NCBI RefSeq assembly: GCF_001617365.1
Contig: NZ_LVJR01000026.1
Span: 1 to 64,000, forward strand
Reading direction: 5' to 3'
DNA: 64,000 nt
Source of the DNA: Rhodanobacter sp. FW104-R8
Lineage (GTDB): Bacteria > Pseudomonadota > Gammaproteobacteria > Xanthomonadales > Rhodanobacteraceae
Positions 44,848 through 53,273 of the stretch are shown here, in pieces. Numbering within the stretch: the stretch's first letter is position 1; each line of letters begins with the position of its first letter. The notes below the pieces were generated by a model. It was not told the DNA's origin, did no database searches, and saw only the letters and a program-made list of their open reading frames with translations. A program made the translations under genes and the position numbers.

Positions 44848-46260
44848 TTAGCGGATGGACGCATAGGCGTCCAGCGCCTGCTGGCGTGACTGGCCCAGGT
44901 CGATCATCGGCACCGGATAACCGCTGCGCTTGAGCAAGGCGGTGTCGGTCCACGGTTCGTGCAGCAAGGGCAAGGGCGCACTGGCCAGTTCAGGCAACCA
45001 GCGGCGCAGGTAGTCACCGCTCGGGTCGAATTTTCTTGCTTGCGTCACCGGATTGAACACGCGGAAGTAAGGCGCGGCGTCCGCACCGCAGCCGGCCACC
45101 CATTGCCAGCCCAGCGTGTTGCTGGCCAGGTCGGCATCGACCAGGGTGTCCCAGAACCAGCGCGCGCCGTGCCGCCAGTGCTGGCGCAGGTTCTTGGTCA
45201 GGAAGCTGCCCACGATCATGCGCACGCGGTTGTGCATCCAGCCGGTGTGCCACAGCTCGCGCATGCCGGCGTCGACCAGCGGGATGCCGGTGCGGCCGCG
45301 CCGCCAGCGTTCGAGCAGCGCGTGGTCCGCGGGCGCCCACGGGAAATCGTCGAAGCGCGGATTGAAGTTGCCGGCGGCTGTGTGCGGAAAGTGCCAGAGC
45401 AGGTGGTGGGCGAATTCGCGCCAGCCGAGTTCGCGCAGGTAGGGTTCGAGATCGGGGCGGCGCTTCGCATCGGTGGCACGGGCGCGGCGATCGAGTTCGA
45501 AATGGATCTGCTGCGGCGAGATCTCGCCGAAGTGCAGGTGCGGCGACAGCCGCGAGGTGCCGTGGCGTGCGGGCAGGTCGCGTGCGTGCGCGTAGTCGCC
45601 GATAGCGTCGTCGGCGAAGAGCTCCAGCAACTCGCGCGCGCCCGCGGCGCCGGGTCGCCAGCTTTCGGCCAGCCCGCCGGCCCAGGCGATGCGCGGCAGC
45701 AGTTCGAGCGCGGCCAGCGGCAAGCCGCCAGGCAGCTCGTGCCAGCCCGGAACGCGCGCTGCGGGCAGCGGCTCCGTCACCTGCAGTAGCGGGCGCAGGT
45801 TGCGCCAGTACGGCGTGAACACCTTGTACGGGTCACCCTGCCGGGTGGCGGTCTGCCAGGGTTCGCGCCACAGCGTGGCGTTGTGGCTGTGCACCGCGAT
45901 GCCCTCGGCCCGCAGCGCGCTCTTGACCCGCGTGTCGCGCGCGATCGCGGCCGGTTCGTACAGCCGGTTCCAGTACACCGCGTCGGCGCCGCTGCGGCGG
46001 ACCAGTTCGCGCAGTACTTCAAGCGGGTCGCCACGGCCCAGGTGCAGGCCAGCTCCATTCGCGCGCAGCTCCCGCTCGAGCGCGGCCAGCGAGTGGTGCA
46101 GCCACCAGCGGCTGGCGGCGCCGGCCGCCCACTCGCCGTCGTCGCCGGGTGCGTGGATGAATACCGGCAGCACCCGCGCGTGCGCGGCGCACGCGGTGTC
46201 GAGTGCCGGGTTGTCGGCCACGCGCAGGTCGCGCCGGAACAGCACCAGCGCCGTGCTCAT
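44848..46260 (-). CDS. phrB: deoxyribodipyrimidine photolyase
   Basis: A 470-residue CPD photolyase. N-terminal antenna domain begins LVLFRRDLRVADNPAL; the FAD domain has TSRLSPHLHFGEISP, WREFAHHLLWHFP, and the conserved DAGMRELWHTGWMHNRVRM and DADLASNTLGWQWVAGCG blocks. It uses blue light to split cyclobutane pyrimidine dimers. Third gene of the sigma operon, 31 bases after chrR, so it should be induced by the ECF sigma factor, as phrA is in R. sphaeroides. Confidence 0.96.
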   Translation of the reverse strand: MSTALVLFRRDLRVADNPALDTACAAHARVLPVFIHAPGDDGEWAAGAASRWWLHHSLAALERELRANGAGLHLGRGDPLEVLRELVRRSGADAVYWNRLYEPAAIARDTRVKSALRAEGIAVHSHNATLWREPWQTATRQGDPYKVFTPYWRNLRPLLQVTEPLPAARVPGWHELPGGLPLAALELLPRIAWAGGLAESWRPGAAGARELLELFADDAIGDYAHARDLPARHGTSRLSPHLHFGEISPQQIHFELDRRARATDAKRRPDLEPYLRELGWREFAHHLLWHFPHTAAGNFNPRFDDFPWAPADHALLERWRRGRTGIPLVDAGMRELWHTGWMHNRVRMIVGSFLTKNLRQHWRHGARWFWDTLVDADLASNTLGWQWVAGCGADAAPYFRVFNPVTQARKFDPSGDYLRRWLPELASAPLPLLHEPWTDTALLKRSGYPVPMIDLGQSRQQALDAYASIR

Positions 46261-46291
46261 CGGCTCGCGCTCCGTCGAGAAAGCACTGCGT

Positions 46292-46957
46292 TCAGAAACC
46301 GAGCAGCGGCTGCAGCGTGCGGGCGACCCAGCCGGAGAACTTCAGCGGCGCATCGGTCGCGGCCACGCAGATGCACGGCACGCCCGGCGAAGTCACCGGC
46401 TGGTGCTGCGTCCGGCCGTCCAGGTCGGCCACGTCGCCGGGGCCGAAGTGGCCGAGCATGTCGTCGTAGGCGCCGTCCAGGATCACGGTCAACTCATTGC
46501 CGCCATGGCTGTGCAGCGGCAACTTGCTGCCGGGCGCGATGCGCAGCAGCATCAGGTCGCCGCCGGCGATGCCGCTGGCGCGAATGCGCTGAACGCCGGG
46601 CGCCACGCGTTTCCAGCGCAGCGCGCGCACGGAGTGGCCGAACCACGGCTGCAGCGCGCCGGGCAGCCGGTCCGGGTCGGCTTCCTCCTCCACGAGGTCG
46701 GCCGGTGCTGCCGCCGGTTCGCTCGCCGGTTCGGCGTCCAGCAACGCCAGCATGGCGGCGCGCGCATCGTCGGTCGGCGCGTCGATGCGTTGCTGCTGCA
46801 TCAGCACGCCACCGATCCGATCGGCGTCGAGCAGGCGCACCCGGCATGCTGCGCAGCGCTCCAGGTGGGTGGAAGCGACCACCGCCAGCGCCGTCGGCAG
46901 CGCGCCGGCGGAATAGCTGAGCAGGGTGGCGTCGTCGAGATGGTGGCTCGGTTTCAT
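46292..46957 (-). CDS. chrR: ChrR-type zinc/cupin anti-sigma factor
   Basis: A 221-residue two-domain anti-sigma factor. The N-terminal zinc anti-sigma domain has His6, His31, Cys35 and Cys38 (THLERCAAC), the same spacing and numbering as Rhodobacter ChrR. The C-terminal cupin domain has His149, His151, Glu155 (LPLHSHGGNE) and His185 (RTQHQP), the second metal site needed for the singlet-oxygen response. It holds the sigma factor inactive until singlet oxygen or related signals arrive. Overlaps the sigma gene by 4 bases (ATGA), ensuring equal expression. Confidence 0.95.
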   Translation of the reverse strand: MKPSHHLDDATLLSYSAGALPTALAVVASTHLERCAACRVRLLDADRIGGVLMQQQRIDAPTDDARAAMLALLDAEPASEPAAAPADLVEEEADPDRLPGALQPWFGHSVRALRWKRVAPGVQRIRASGIAGGDLMLLRIAPGSKLPLHSHGGNELTVILDGAYDDMLGHFGPGDVADLDGRTQHQPVTSPGVPCICVAATDAPLKFSGWVARTLQPLLGF

Positions 46958-47589
46958 CGCGCGCCTCCCATGCTGCCCTGCAGCTTCGCGAAAGCGCGCC
47001 GCAGCGAGGATTTGACCGAGCCCAGCGGCATATCCAGCTCGCGTGCGATTTCGCTGTGGCTCTTGCTTTCGAGGTAACACATGCGCACCAGCTTGGCCTG
47101 CACGGCGGGGAGTCGGTCGATCGCCTGCTTCAGGGCGTCCTGGTCGATCAACGATTCGGGCGCCGAGTCGCGCCGGTCGGACTCGGCATGATCCAGCCGA
47201 TCCAGCCCCTCCTGGATCGGCAGCCAGTGCGGCTCGCGCCGCACCTGGTCGATGTACAGGTTGCGCGCCACGCGGTACAGCCAGGTGGCGAGGCTGGCCC
47301 GCGCCGGATCGAACAGGCCGGCCTTGCGCCACAGCGTCAGCAGCGCCTCCTGCACCAGTTCGTCCGCGAGCGGCTCGGCTACCCCCAGGTTGCGCAGATA
47401 GCGCTGCAGCCGCGGCGAGAAATGATCGTAGATGCGCATGAAGCTGGCGCGGTCGCGCTGCGCCGACACGGCCGACATCTGGGTCGACCAGTACTGCGCA
47501 TCGGGGGCGGCGTTGCTCACGGGAGGGGCCACGACTCGTTTCGCCCGGAAAGGCGCTACCTCGGCAACGGCTTGGTCGGAATCCATCAT
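46954..47589 (-). CDS. rpoE: ECF sigma factor, ECF11/RpoE type (ChrR partner)
   Basis: A 211-residue ECF sigma factor: region 2 with RIYDHFSPRLQRYLRNLG, DELVQEALLTLWRKA and FDPARASLATWLYRVARNLY; region 4 with RLPAVQAKLVRMCYLESKSH, SEIARELDMPLGSVKSSLRR. Region 2 and 4 are joined by a flexible linker. ATG at 47589 follows RBS GGGAAG; downstream Mets would clip a ~33-residue N-terminal tail. The promoter at 47654-47682 matches its other presumed targets, so it appears to activate its own operon with chrR and phrB. Confidence 0.95.
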   Translation of the reverse strand: MMDSDQAVAEVAPFRAKRVVAPPVSNAAPDAQYWSTQMSAVSAQRDRASFMRIYDHFSPRLQRYLRNLGVAEPLADELVQEALLTLWRKAGLFDPARASLATWLYRVARNLYIDQVRREPHWLPIQEGLDRLDHAESDRRDSAPESLIDQDALKQAIDRLPAVQAKLVRMCYLESKSHSEIARELDMPLGSVKSSLRRAFAKLQGSMGGAR

Positions 47590-47653
47590 ACGCAACTTCC
47601 CGCCTGCGACGACCGCCGGACGATCCGGCCGTTTTGCATGCTTGATGCCGATG

Positions 47654-47682
47654 GCATACGGCGAGCGAGGGAAATCGGATGC
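47654..47682 (-). promoter_or_regulatory. autoregulatory ECF promoter of the sigma operon
   Basis: Read on the minus strand: -35 GCATCCG (47682-47676), 15-base spacer, -10 CGTATGC (47660-47654), about 64 bases before the sigma ATG. The -35 is identical to that of the lipid operon. Confidence 0.8.
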
Positions 47683-47776
47683 ACCGGGCCGATGCCGCAT
47701 GCCGTGATTGACCGCGCGGTGCAGCAACGGCCTCATCGGGAAGCACGCCACCAGCGCGTCGCCGCCGTGCCATTCG

Positions 47777-47800
47777 CGTTCGAGCGGTACGGCTCGAACG
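47777..47800. terminator. hairpin after the propeller gene
   Basis: A 9-bp perfect stem CGTTCGAGC/GCTCGAACG with a 6-base loop, about 60 bases beyond the stop of the propeller gene. There is no T run, so termination is possible but unproven. Confidence 0.35.
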
Positions 47801-47858
47801 GGGCGCCCAGGCCGCGCCGGAGTTCCATCACGCGCGGATGCGCGCCGACGCTGCTCAC

Positions 47859-48530
47859 CTACTTGCCCGCGGCCCCGGCGGGTGCCTCGGCGGTCGTGCG
47901 GCGGGGGCGGCGCACGGCGCGCAGCTTGCCGCTGTTGCCGCCGCCGCAGAAGAAACGGTCGGCGCCGTCGGACTCGAGTCCCGACACGACGATGTCGGGC
48001 AGCATCCGCAGGCTTTCCTGCACGGCCCCGGTGCGGGGGTCGATGCGCCGCAATTCGCTTTCGTCGTTTTCCCAGGTGCCGTGCCAGAGTTCCCGCCCGG
48101 CCCAGGTGACGCCGGTGACGAAGCGGTTGGATTCGATGCTGCGCAGGACCGCGCCGGTCGCGGGGTCGACCTGGTGGATTTTGCGCGCGCGGTACTCGCC
48201 CACCCACAGCATGCCTTCGGCCCACGCCAGCCCCGAATCGCCGCCGCCGCCGGGCGCCGGGATGGTGGCGAGCACGCGGCCGCTTTCCGGGTCGATCTTC
48301 AGGATGCGGTCCTCGGCGATCTGGTACAGGTGGCGGCCGTCGAACGCCGTGCCGGCGTGGGCGGCGACCTCGAGCGCGCGCTGTGTCGTCCCGCTCGCCG
48401 GATCCAGTGCGCACAGCCGGTCGCCGGTGGCAAGCCAGACGTGGTGGCCGTCGTAGCTCACTCCACCCACCTTGTCGATGCCCGGGAAGGGGCCGTACTC
48501 GCGGACGATGTCGGCGTTCGATCGTTTCAT
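47859..48530 (-). CDS. beta-propeller protein (glutamine cyclotransferase-like)
   Basis: A 223-residue protein of repeated propeller blades (GVSYDGHHVWLATGDRLCAL; DPESGRVLATIPAPGGGGDSG; ELRRIDPRTGAV). It resembles the PQQ-like/glutamine-cyclotransferase propellers but has no signal peptide and is short, so it is probably cytoplasmic. Function is unknown. It is 9 bases after the HTH regulator gene and likely cotranscribed. Confidence 0.72.
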   Translation of the reverse strand: MKRSNADIVREYGPFPGIDKVGGVSYDGHHVWLATGDRLCALDPASGTTQRALEVAAHAGTAFDGRHLYQIAEDRILKIDPESGRVLATIPAPGGGGDSGLAWAEGMLWVGEYRARKIHQVDPATGAVLRSIESNRFVTGVTWAGRELWHGTWENDESELRRIDPRTGAVQESLRMLPDIVVSGLESDGADRFFCGGGNSGKLRAVRRPRRTTAEAPAGAAGK

Positions 48531-48539
48531 GCGCGCATC

Positions 48540-49760
48540 CTAGTCGCCCGGCAGCGGGGTGGGGAGTAACAACACCGTCGCGAATCCCGGCAGCGGCGGC
48601 GTGCTCCAGCGGCGCGCCCGTCCGCGTCCGAGCGGTTGTACCTTGCCGACGGCGGCCAGCGCGTCGAGCGCGCGCTGCACGCTGCGCTGGCTGGCGCCGA
48701 GCGCCAGCGCCAGTGCCGAACTCGACCAGGCCTCGCCGTCGGCAAGCAGGGCCAGCACCGCCGCGTGCGCCTCCTCCACCGGTCGCGCCAGCACCACCAC
48801 CTCGCGCGCGGCGGGCGGCACTAGCACGAAGCCGTGCGGCGTGGCACGCACCTCGGCCAGCGGCGCGAGCGCCGCGCGCAGTCGGCCGATCTCCACGCGC
48901 AGGCGCGCGCGGTGCGTGTCGTCGGCGTAGCGGGTGCGGAAGGCCCGCGCGATCAGCATGTGCCGGGCCACGTCGTCGGGCCACGCCTCGCCCAGCGCGC
49001 GGGCCAGCGCGAACAGCACCGGCCGCCGCGCCAGCGGCACCACCGCGGCAGCCGTGCGCACCGCATGGCGGCAGGCGTCGACCACCAGCGTGCTCGACGC
49101 CAGCAAGGCCTCGACCTCGTCCAGCCGCAACGACCGCTCGCCGCCGCGCGCGAGCAGGCGCGCCGCCGGCGCCTCCAGCGTGCGCGCGATGTCGGCCACC
49201 TCCGCCGCCAGCGCCGGGATGCCGGCCTGGCGCGCGGCGCGGTCGGCCCGGGCCAGCGCGGCGCGGGCCTCCAGCGTGCGCAGGCGATGCAGCGCGATGC
49301 CCGCCTCCAGCAGCGCATGGGTGGCCGCCAGCGCAGGCGGCCACGGCGCGGGATCGAGCCCGGCGAGGGCGCGCCCGGCCTCGTCGAGGCGGCCGATCAG
49401 CAACAGGCGCCGGATGTCGAGGCAGCGCGCGTGCGCGGCGTTCGCGCGGTCGCCGTGCGCTTCCAGCGTGGCCCGCGCGGCGTCGAGCGCCTTCGCCGGC
49501 CAGGCGAGGTCGCGCGAGGCGAGCGCGACCTCGGCCGCGGCCACCACGCAGCGCGCGCGGGCCATCGCCTCGTGCGGGCCGAACGCGCGCGTGGCACGGC
49601 GCAGCAACGCCTTGGCGCGCACGTAGTCGCCGAGCTGCGCCATCGCGATGCCGCGCAACGCCAACGCCGGCGCGTCGTCGCGCAGCGCGACCCGCTGCAG
49701 CGCGCCGAACGGGTCGCCCGCCGCCAGCGCGCGGGCCGCGGCGGTGATCAGCGAGTCCAT
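48540..49760 (-). CDS. BTAD/SARP-like transcriptional regulator
   Basis: A 406-residue protein. The N-terminal ~200 residues are Ala/Leu-rich helical repeats of TPR type; the C-terminal part holds a winged-helix region (RARLRVEIGRLRAALAPLAE and then a second helix-turn-helix, ALALGASQRSVQRALDAL). This layout is like BTAD-containing SARP-type activators. It probably controls the propeller gene it is cotranscribed with, or the divergent GST-DUF899-DUF2182 genes on the other side of a 150-bp gap. The ligand is unknown. Confidence 0.68.
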   Translation of the reverse strand: MDSLITAAARALAAGDPFGALQRVALRDDAPALALRGIAMAQLGDYVRAKALLRRATRAFGPHEAMARARCVVAAAEVALASRDLAWPAKALDAARATLEAHGDRANAAHARCLDIRRLLLIGRLDEAGRALAGLDPAPWPPALAATHALLEAGIALHRLRTLEARAALARADRAARQAGIPALAAEVADIARTLEAPAARLLARGGERSLRLDEVEALLASSTLVVDACRHAVRTAAAVVPLARRPVLFALARALGEAWPDDVARHMLIARAFRTRYADDTHRARLRVEIGRLRAALAPLAEVRATPHGFVLVPPAAREVVVLARPVEEAHAAVLALLADGEAWSSSALALALGASQRSVQRALDALAAVGKVQPLGRGRARRWSTPPLPGFATVLLLPTPLPGD

Positions 49761-49910
49761 CGGCGCGGACTCATTCCGGCGAGCCTTGCGAATCCCGCCA
49801 CACTTGTCACTCCCACCCCTCGATGGCCCGGCCGCAGTCTAGCCCACGACCGCCGACCAATGCGCCGCCGCGAGCGGCGCCGGCATGACACCAACACGAG
49901 GAGCAACGAC

Positions 49911-50564
49911 ATGGAAAAGATCGCCGTATGGGGTTTCAGCTGGGTGCCGCCTTTCGCCCAGGGGCTGGTGCGCGACCTGCGCGTGCGCTGGGCGCTGGAG
50001 GAGGCGGGGCTCGCTTACGAGAGCCGCTGGATCGATGCCGAGGAGCGCAAGTCCGAAGCCTTCCGGCGCAAGCATCCTTTCGGCATGGTGCCCGTGCTGG
50101 ATTCCGCCGACGGCACCTTCACCGAGTCGGGCGCCATCGTCCACGCCATCGCCGAGCAGAGCGAAGCGCTGATGCCGGCCGGCCGGCGCGCCGAGACGCT
50201 CACCTGGATGTTCGCCGCGCTCAATACCGTCGAACCGGCGCTGTGGAACCTGTTCGTGCTCGACCAGCTGCACGGCGACGAGGCATGGGCAGGGCTGCGG
50301 CGGCCCGGGGCGGTCGACGAGGCGAAGGCCCGGCTGGCCGCGCTGTCGGACTGCCTCGACGGGCGCGAGTACCTGCTCGACCGTTTCACCGGGGCCGATC
50401 TGCTGATGGCGACCGTGCTGCGGTTCGTGCGGCACACAGATCTGGTGGCCGGATTCCCGCTGCTCGACGCCTACGTGAAGCGTTGCGAGGCGCGGCCGGC
50501 GTTCCAGGCGGCGTTGCGCAACCAGGCGGCCGGCTACGCGCGCCACGCGCCGGTCGCGGCCTGA
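49911..50564 (+). CDS. glutathione S-transferase family protein
   Basis: A 217-residue GST. Thioredoxin-like N-terminal domain with the GSH-site cis-Pro in KHPFGMVPVL and ESGAI (residues about 55-75); helical C-terminal domain with FTGADLLMATVLR. Such GSTs conjugate or reduce peroxides and electrophiles with glutathione. Ribosome binding site ACGAGGAG 10 bases upstream. Head of a three-gene run with DUF899 and DUF2182. Confidence 0.9.
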   Translation: MEKIAVWGFSWVPPFAQGLVRDLRVRWALEEAGLAYESRWIDAEERKSEAFRRKHPFGMVPVLDSADGTFTESGAIVHAIAEQSEALMPAGRRAETLTWMFAALNTVEPALWNLFVLDQLHGDEAWAGLRRPGAVDEAKARLAALSDCLDGREYLLDRFTGADLLMATVLRFVRHTDLVAGFPLLDAYVKRCEARPAFQAALRNQAAGYARHAPVAA

Positions 50565-50584
50565 GTCCGGACCGGAGAACAGCG

Positions 50585-51373
50585 ATGAACCATCACCCCA
50601 TCACCACATGTGAAGCATGGCTGGCCGCGCGACTGGAGCTGCTGGCCGAGGAAAAGGCACTGACCCGGCGCAGCGACGAACTCGCGCGCCGGCGCCGGCA
50701 GCTGCCGTGGGTGCGCGTCGACAAGGCGTACCGCTTCGACACCGACGCGGGCGCCGCCACGCTGGAGCAGTTGTTCCAGGGCCGCTCGCAGCTGCTCGTC
50801 TACCACTTCATGTTCGGACCCGACTACATGGCGGGCTGCCCGTCCTGCTCGATGATCGCGGACGGCTTCAACGGCTTCGCCGTGCACCTGGCCCACCACG
50901 ACGTGATGCTGACGGCGGTGTCGCGGGCGCCGCTGGCGAAATTGCAGGCGTACAAGCAGCGCATGGGCTGGACCTTCCCCTGGGCGTCGTCGTCCGGCAG
51001 CGACTTCAACGCCGATTACGGCGTCGGCTTCACCGAGCAGCAGCAAAGCGAAGGCTACGAGTACAACTTCCAGCAGACGCCGCCCATCTCGCGCTCGACG
51101 ACGGACGCGCCGGACACCTTCGCGGCGATGTGCGGCGTCGACGGGCGGACCTTCCTGCGCGAGCTGCCCGGCATGAGCGCGTTCGTGCTCGAGGACGGCG
51201 TGGCCTACCACACCTATTCCACCTACGCGCGCGGGCTGGACGGCCTGTGGGGCGCGTACCAGTGGCTGGATCGCGCGCCGCTGGGCCGCAACGAGGACGA
51301 CGGCATCTGGTGGCGCCGCCACGACGAGTACGCCGCGCCGGCGCAAGGCGCGAGCGAGTCCTGCTGCGCCTGA
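50585..51373 (+). CDS. DUF899 thioredoxin-fold protein
   Basis: A 262-residue DUF899 protein. It has a thioredoxin-like CPSC motif at Cys85-Cys88 (AGCPSCSMIADGF), the block KLQAYKQRMGWTFPWASSS, and a C-terminal WLDRAPLGRNED typical of the family. Probably a peroxiredoxin/thioredoxin-like oxidoreductase; substrate unknown. It follows GST by 20 bases on the same strand. Confidence 0.88.
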   Translation: MNHHPITTCEAWLAARLELLAEEKALTRRSDELARRRRQLPWVRVDKAYRFDTDAGAATLEQLFQGRSQLLVYHFMFGPDYMAGCPSCSMIADGFNGFAVHLAHHDVMLTAVSRAPLAKLQAYKQRMGWTFPWASSSGSDFNADYGVGFTEQQQSEGYEYNFQQTPPISRSTTDAPDTFAAMCGVDGRTFLRELPGMSAFVLEDGVAYHTYSTYARGLDGLWGAYQWLDRAPLGRNEDDGIWWRRHDEYAAPAQGASESCCA

Positions 51374-51376
51374 GCG

Positions 51377-52231
51377 ATGGATGCCGCGTCCGCCATCGGT
51401 GCCGGGGCGCACCCGTCGTGCAAGGTTTCCTGGCGTACTTCCCGGCGGGTCTTTGGCGGCGTCTCGGCGCTGCTTTTCGCCGCCAGTACGGGGACAGCCA
51501 TCGTCGCGTGCACGTCGATGCCGGCAGTGGGCACACTGCCGATGCCCGGCGGCTGGGCGCTGTCGATGGCCTGGATGCGGATGTGCGGGCAGACATGGTC
51601 CGGCGCCGTGGCGTCGTTCCTCGGCATGTGGGTCGTGATGATGGCGGCGATGATGCTGCCGTCGCTGCTGCCGGTGCTGTGGCGCTACCGCCGGGCCATC
51701 GGCGATGGCGGCACTGGCCCGTATCGCCAGGTGGCGCTGCTGGGCGCCGGCTACTTCGCGGCGTGGAGCGCGCTCGGCCTGGCCGTATACCCGCCGGGCG
51801 TCGCGCTGGCGGCGCTGGCGATGCGGCTGCCGGTCTGGGCGCGTGCCGTTCCGGTGGCGACCGGCGTGGTCGTGCTGGCTGCCGGCGCGTTGCAGTTCAG
51901 CGCATGGAAGGCGCGTCGCCTTGCCCGGTGCCGTGAGGAGATGCCGGGACGCGGCCGGCCCTTGCCGGCGGGCGCCGGCATCGCCTGGCGCCACGGCCTG
52001 CGTTGCATCTGCAGCTGCGCCAACCTGACGGCCCTCCTGCTCGCCATCGGCATCATGGACCTGCGCGCCATGGCCGCCGTGACGGTCGCCATCACCCTCG
52101 AGCGCGTCGCCCCGGCAGGTTGGTGCGTCGCGCGAGCCATCGGCGCCGTTGCCGTCGGGGCGGGGTTGGTGCTGATCGCACAGGCTGCGATGCCGATCCT
52201 GCCGGCAATCGGTGGGCTCGTTTTCCATTAG
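51377..52231 (+). CDS. DUF2182 integral membrane protein
   Basis: A 284-residue protein with about seven membrane helices. The family hallmark MMAAMMLPSLLPV is present, together with a Cys/Met/His-rich cytoplasmic region (HGLRCICSCANLTALL). DUF2182 is predicted to bind metals; no function is proven. It begins 3 bases after DUF899, so they are cotranscribed. Confidence 0.88.
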   Translation: MDAASAIGAGAHPSCKVSWRTSRRVFGGVSALLFAASTGTAIVACTSMPAVGTLPMPGGWALSMAWMRMCGQTWSGAVASFLGMWVVMMAAMMLPSLLPVLWRYRRAIGDGGTGPYRQVALLGAGYFAAWSALGLAVYPPGVALAALAMRLPVWARAVPVATGVVVLAAGALQFSAWKARRLARCREEMPGRGRPLPAGAGIAWRHGLRCICSCANLTALLLAIGIMDLRAMAAVTVAITLERVAPAGWCVARAIGAVAVGAGLVLIAQAAMPILPAIGGLVFH

Positions 52232-52400
52232 CGACGAGTGCCGGTTGCTGGCCGTGCCGGCAAGCGATGCCGGCGAGCCGGTGCCGCAAGGACACGCTGC
52301 GGGCGTTGGCCCGATGGGGGCTATTGGTTGAAGCGTGGCACAGGCGCACACTCGCGCGACTGGCGGCCGGTTCGGTCGTCTTTCCGACGAATGGGGCTCC

Positions 52401-53255
52401 ATGTCCGTTCCGAAGACTCATTTTCAAGACCCGGCCCACGTACCTGCGGCACTCGCCGGCGCGTTGCTGGCGGCAATGGCGGAAGGGCTTGGCCGGAGGG
52501 TCGGGCGGGCGCTGGCCGATGCCCGGCACCGGCACAACGGGATCCACCGGGCGCGCAAGGGCCTGCGCGTCCAGCGGGCCCTGCTCGCGCTGCTGAGGCC
52601 GGCGCTGGACCCGGCCGGGCGCGCCCGGCTGGACCGGATCGATACCCGGCTGAAGCGTCTTTGCAGAGGTCTCTCGCACCTGCGCGATGCCCATGTGGCC
52701 GTGCTCGCCGCCGAGGCCCTGGACGATGCGCCCTCGCCGCGGCTTCGGCAAAGGCTGGTGAAGGAATTGACCCGGCAGCGTGACCGGATCACCCGCCATG
52801 CACTGCGCCTCGATCCGGCGTTCGCCGCACGACGTGGCGCGGTGGCGGCGGTCCGCGCCGAGCTGGCCGCCCTGCCCTGGCAACGGCTCGATACGCGCGC
52901 CATGAAGCAGGCAATCAGCCGCAGCCAGCGTCGCGTCGAGCGCGCGGCGCGCAAGGCGAACCGTTCGCCGACCACGCCGAACCGTCATCGCTGGCGCCGG
53001 CGTCTGCGCCGGCTGCGCCTGCAAGTCGAGTCCATCGAGCAGGCGCAGGACCTTGGTGCCGCGATCACGCTCGATGGACTGCCGGGCAGCCATCGCCTGA
53101 AGCAGCAGGCCGATCGGCTGGGGCGCCTGCAGGACGTGCAGCTGTTGTGCCGGCTGGCGCGGCGGATCGATCGCGTCCGCAACGACCAGCGCCTTCGCAC
53201 CCTGCTCGCCGTCGCGATGCGTGCGGCGCGCGCCGGCTACGCCGAGGCGGGTTGA
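52401..53255 (+). CDS. CHAD-domain protein
   Basis: A 284-residue alpha-helical, strongly basic protein with a CHAD domain: conserved histidines and arginines in IHRARKGLRVQRALLAL, LKRLCRGLSHLRDAHVAVL and NRHRWRRRLRRLRLQVE. CHAD domains bind polyphosphate and granules. Start at 52401 (MSVPK), with GGGGCTCC upstream as a weak RBS; a 22-residue N-terminal extension from 52335 is possible. No VTC/CYTH partner gene is beside it. It converges on the EAL-GGDEF gene. Confidence 0.85.
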   Translation: MSVPKTHFQDPAHVPAALAGALLAAMAEGLGRRVGRALADARHRHNGIHRARKGLRVQRALLALLRPALDPAGRARLDRIDTRLKRLCRGLSHLRDAHVAVLAAEALDDAPSPRLRQRLVKELTRQRDRITRHALRLDPAFAARRGAVAAVRAELAALPWQRLDTRAMKQAISRSQRRVERAARKANRSPTTPNRHRWRRRLRRLRLQVESIEQAQDLGAAITLDGLPGSHRLKQQADRLGRLQDVQLLCRLARRIDRVRNDQRLRTLLAVAMRAARAGYAEAG

Positions 53256-53273
53256 CGCCAGACCGCGTCCCGT

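Noticed and set aside
46260-46292. Separate ECF promoter for the photolyase gene
   Set aside because: No NATCCG-N15-CGTAT in the 31-base gap; photolyase is most simply the third gene of the sigma operon.
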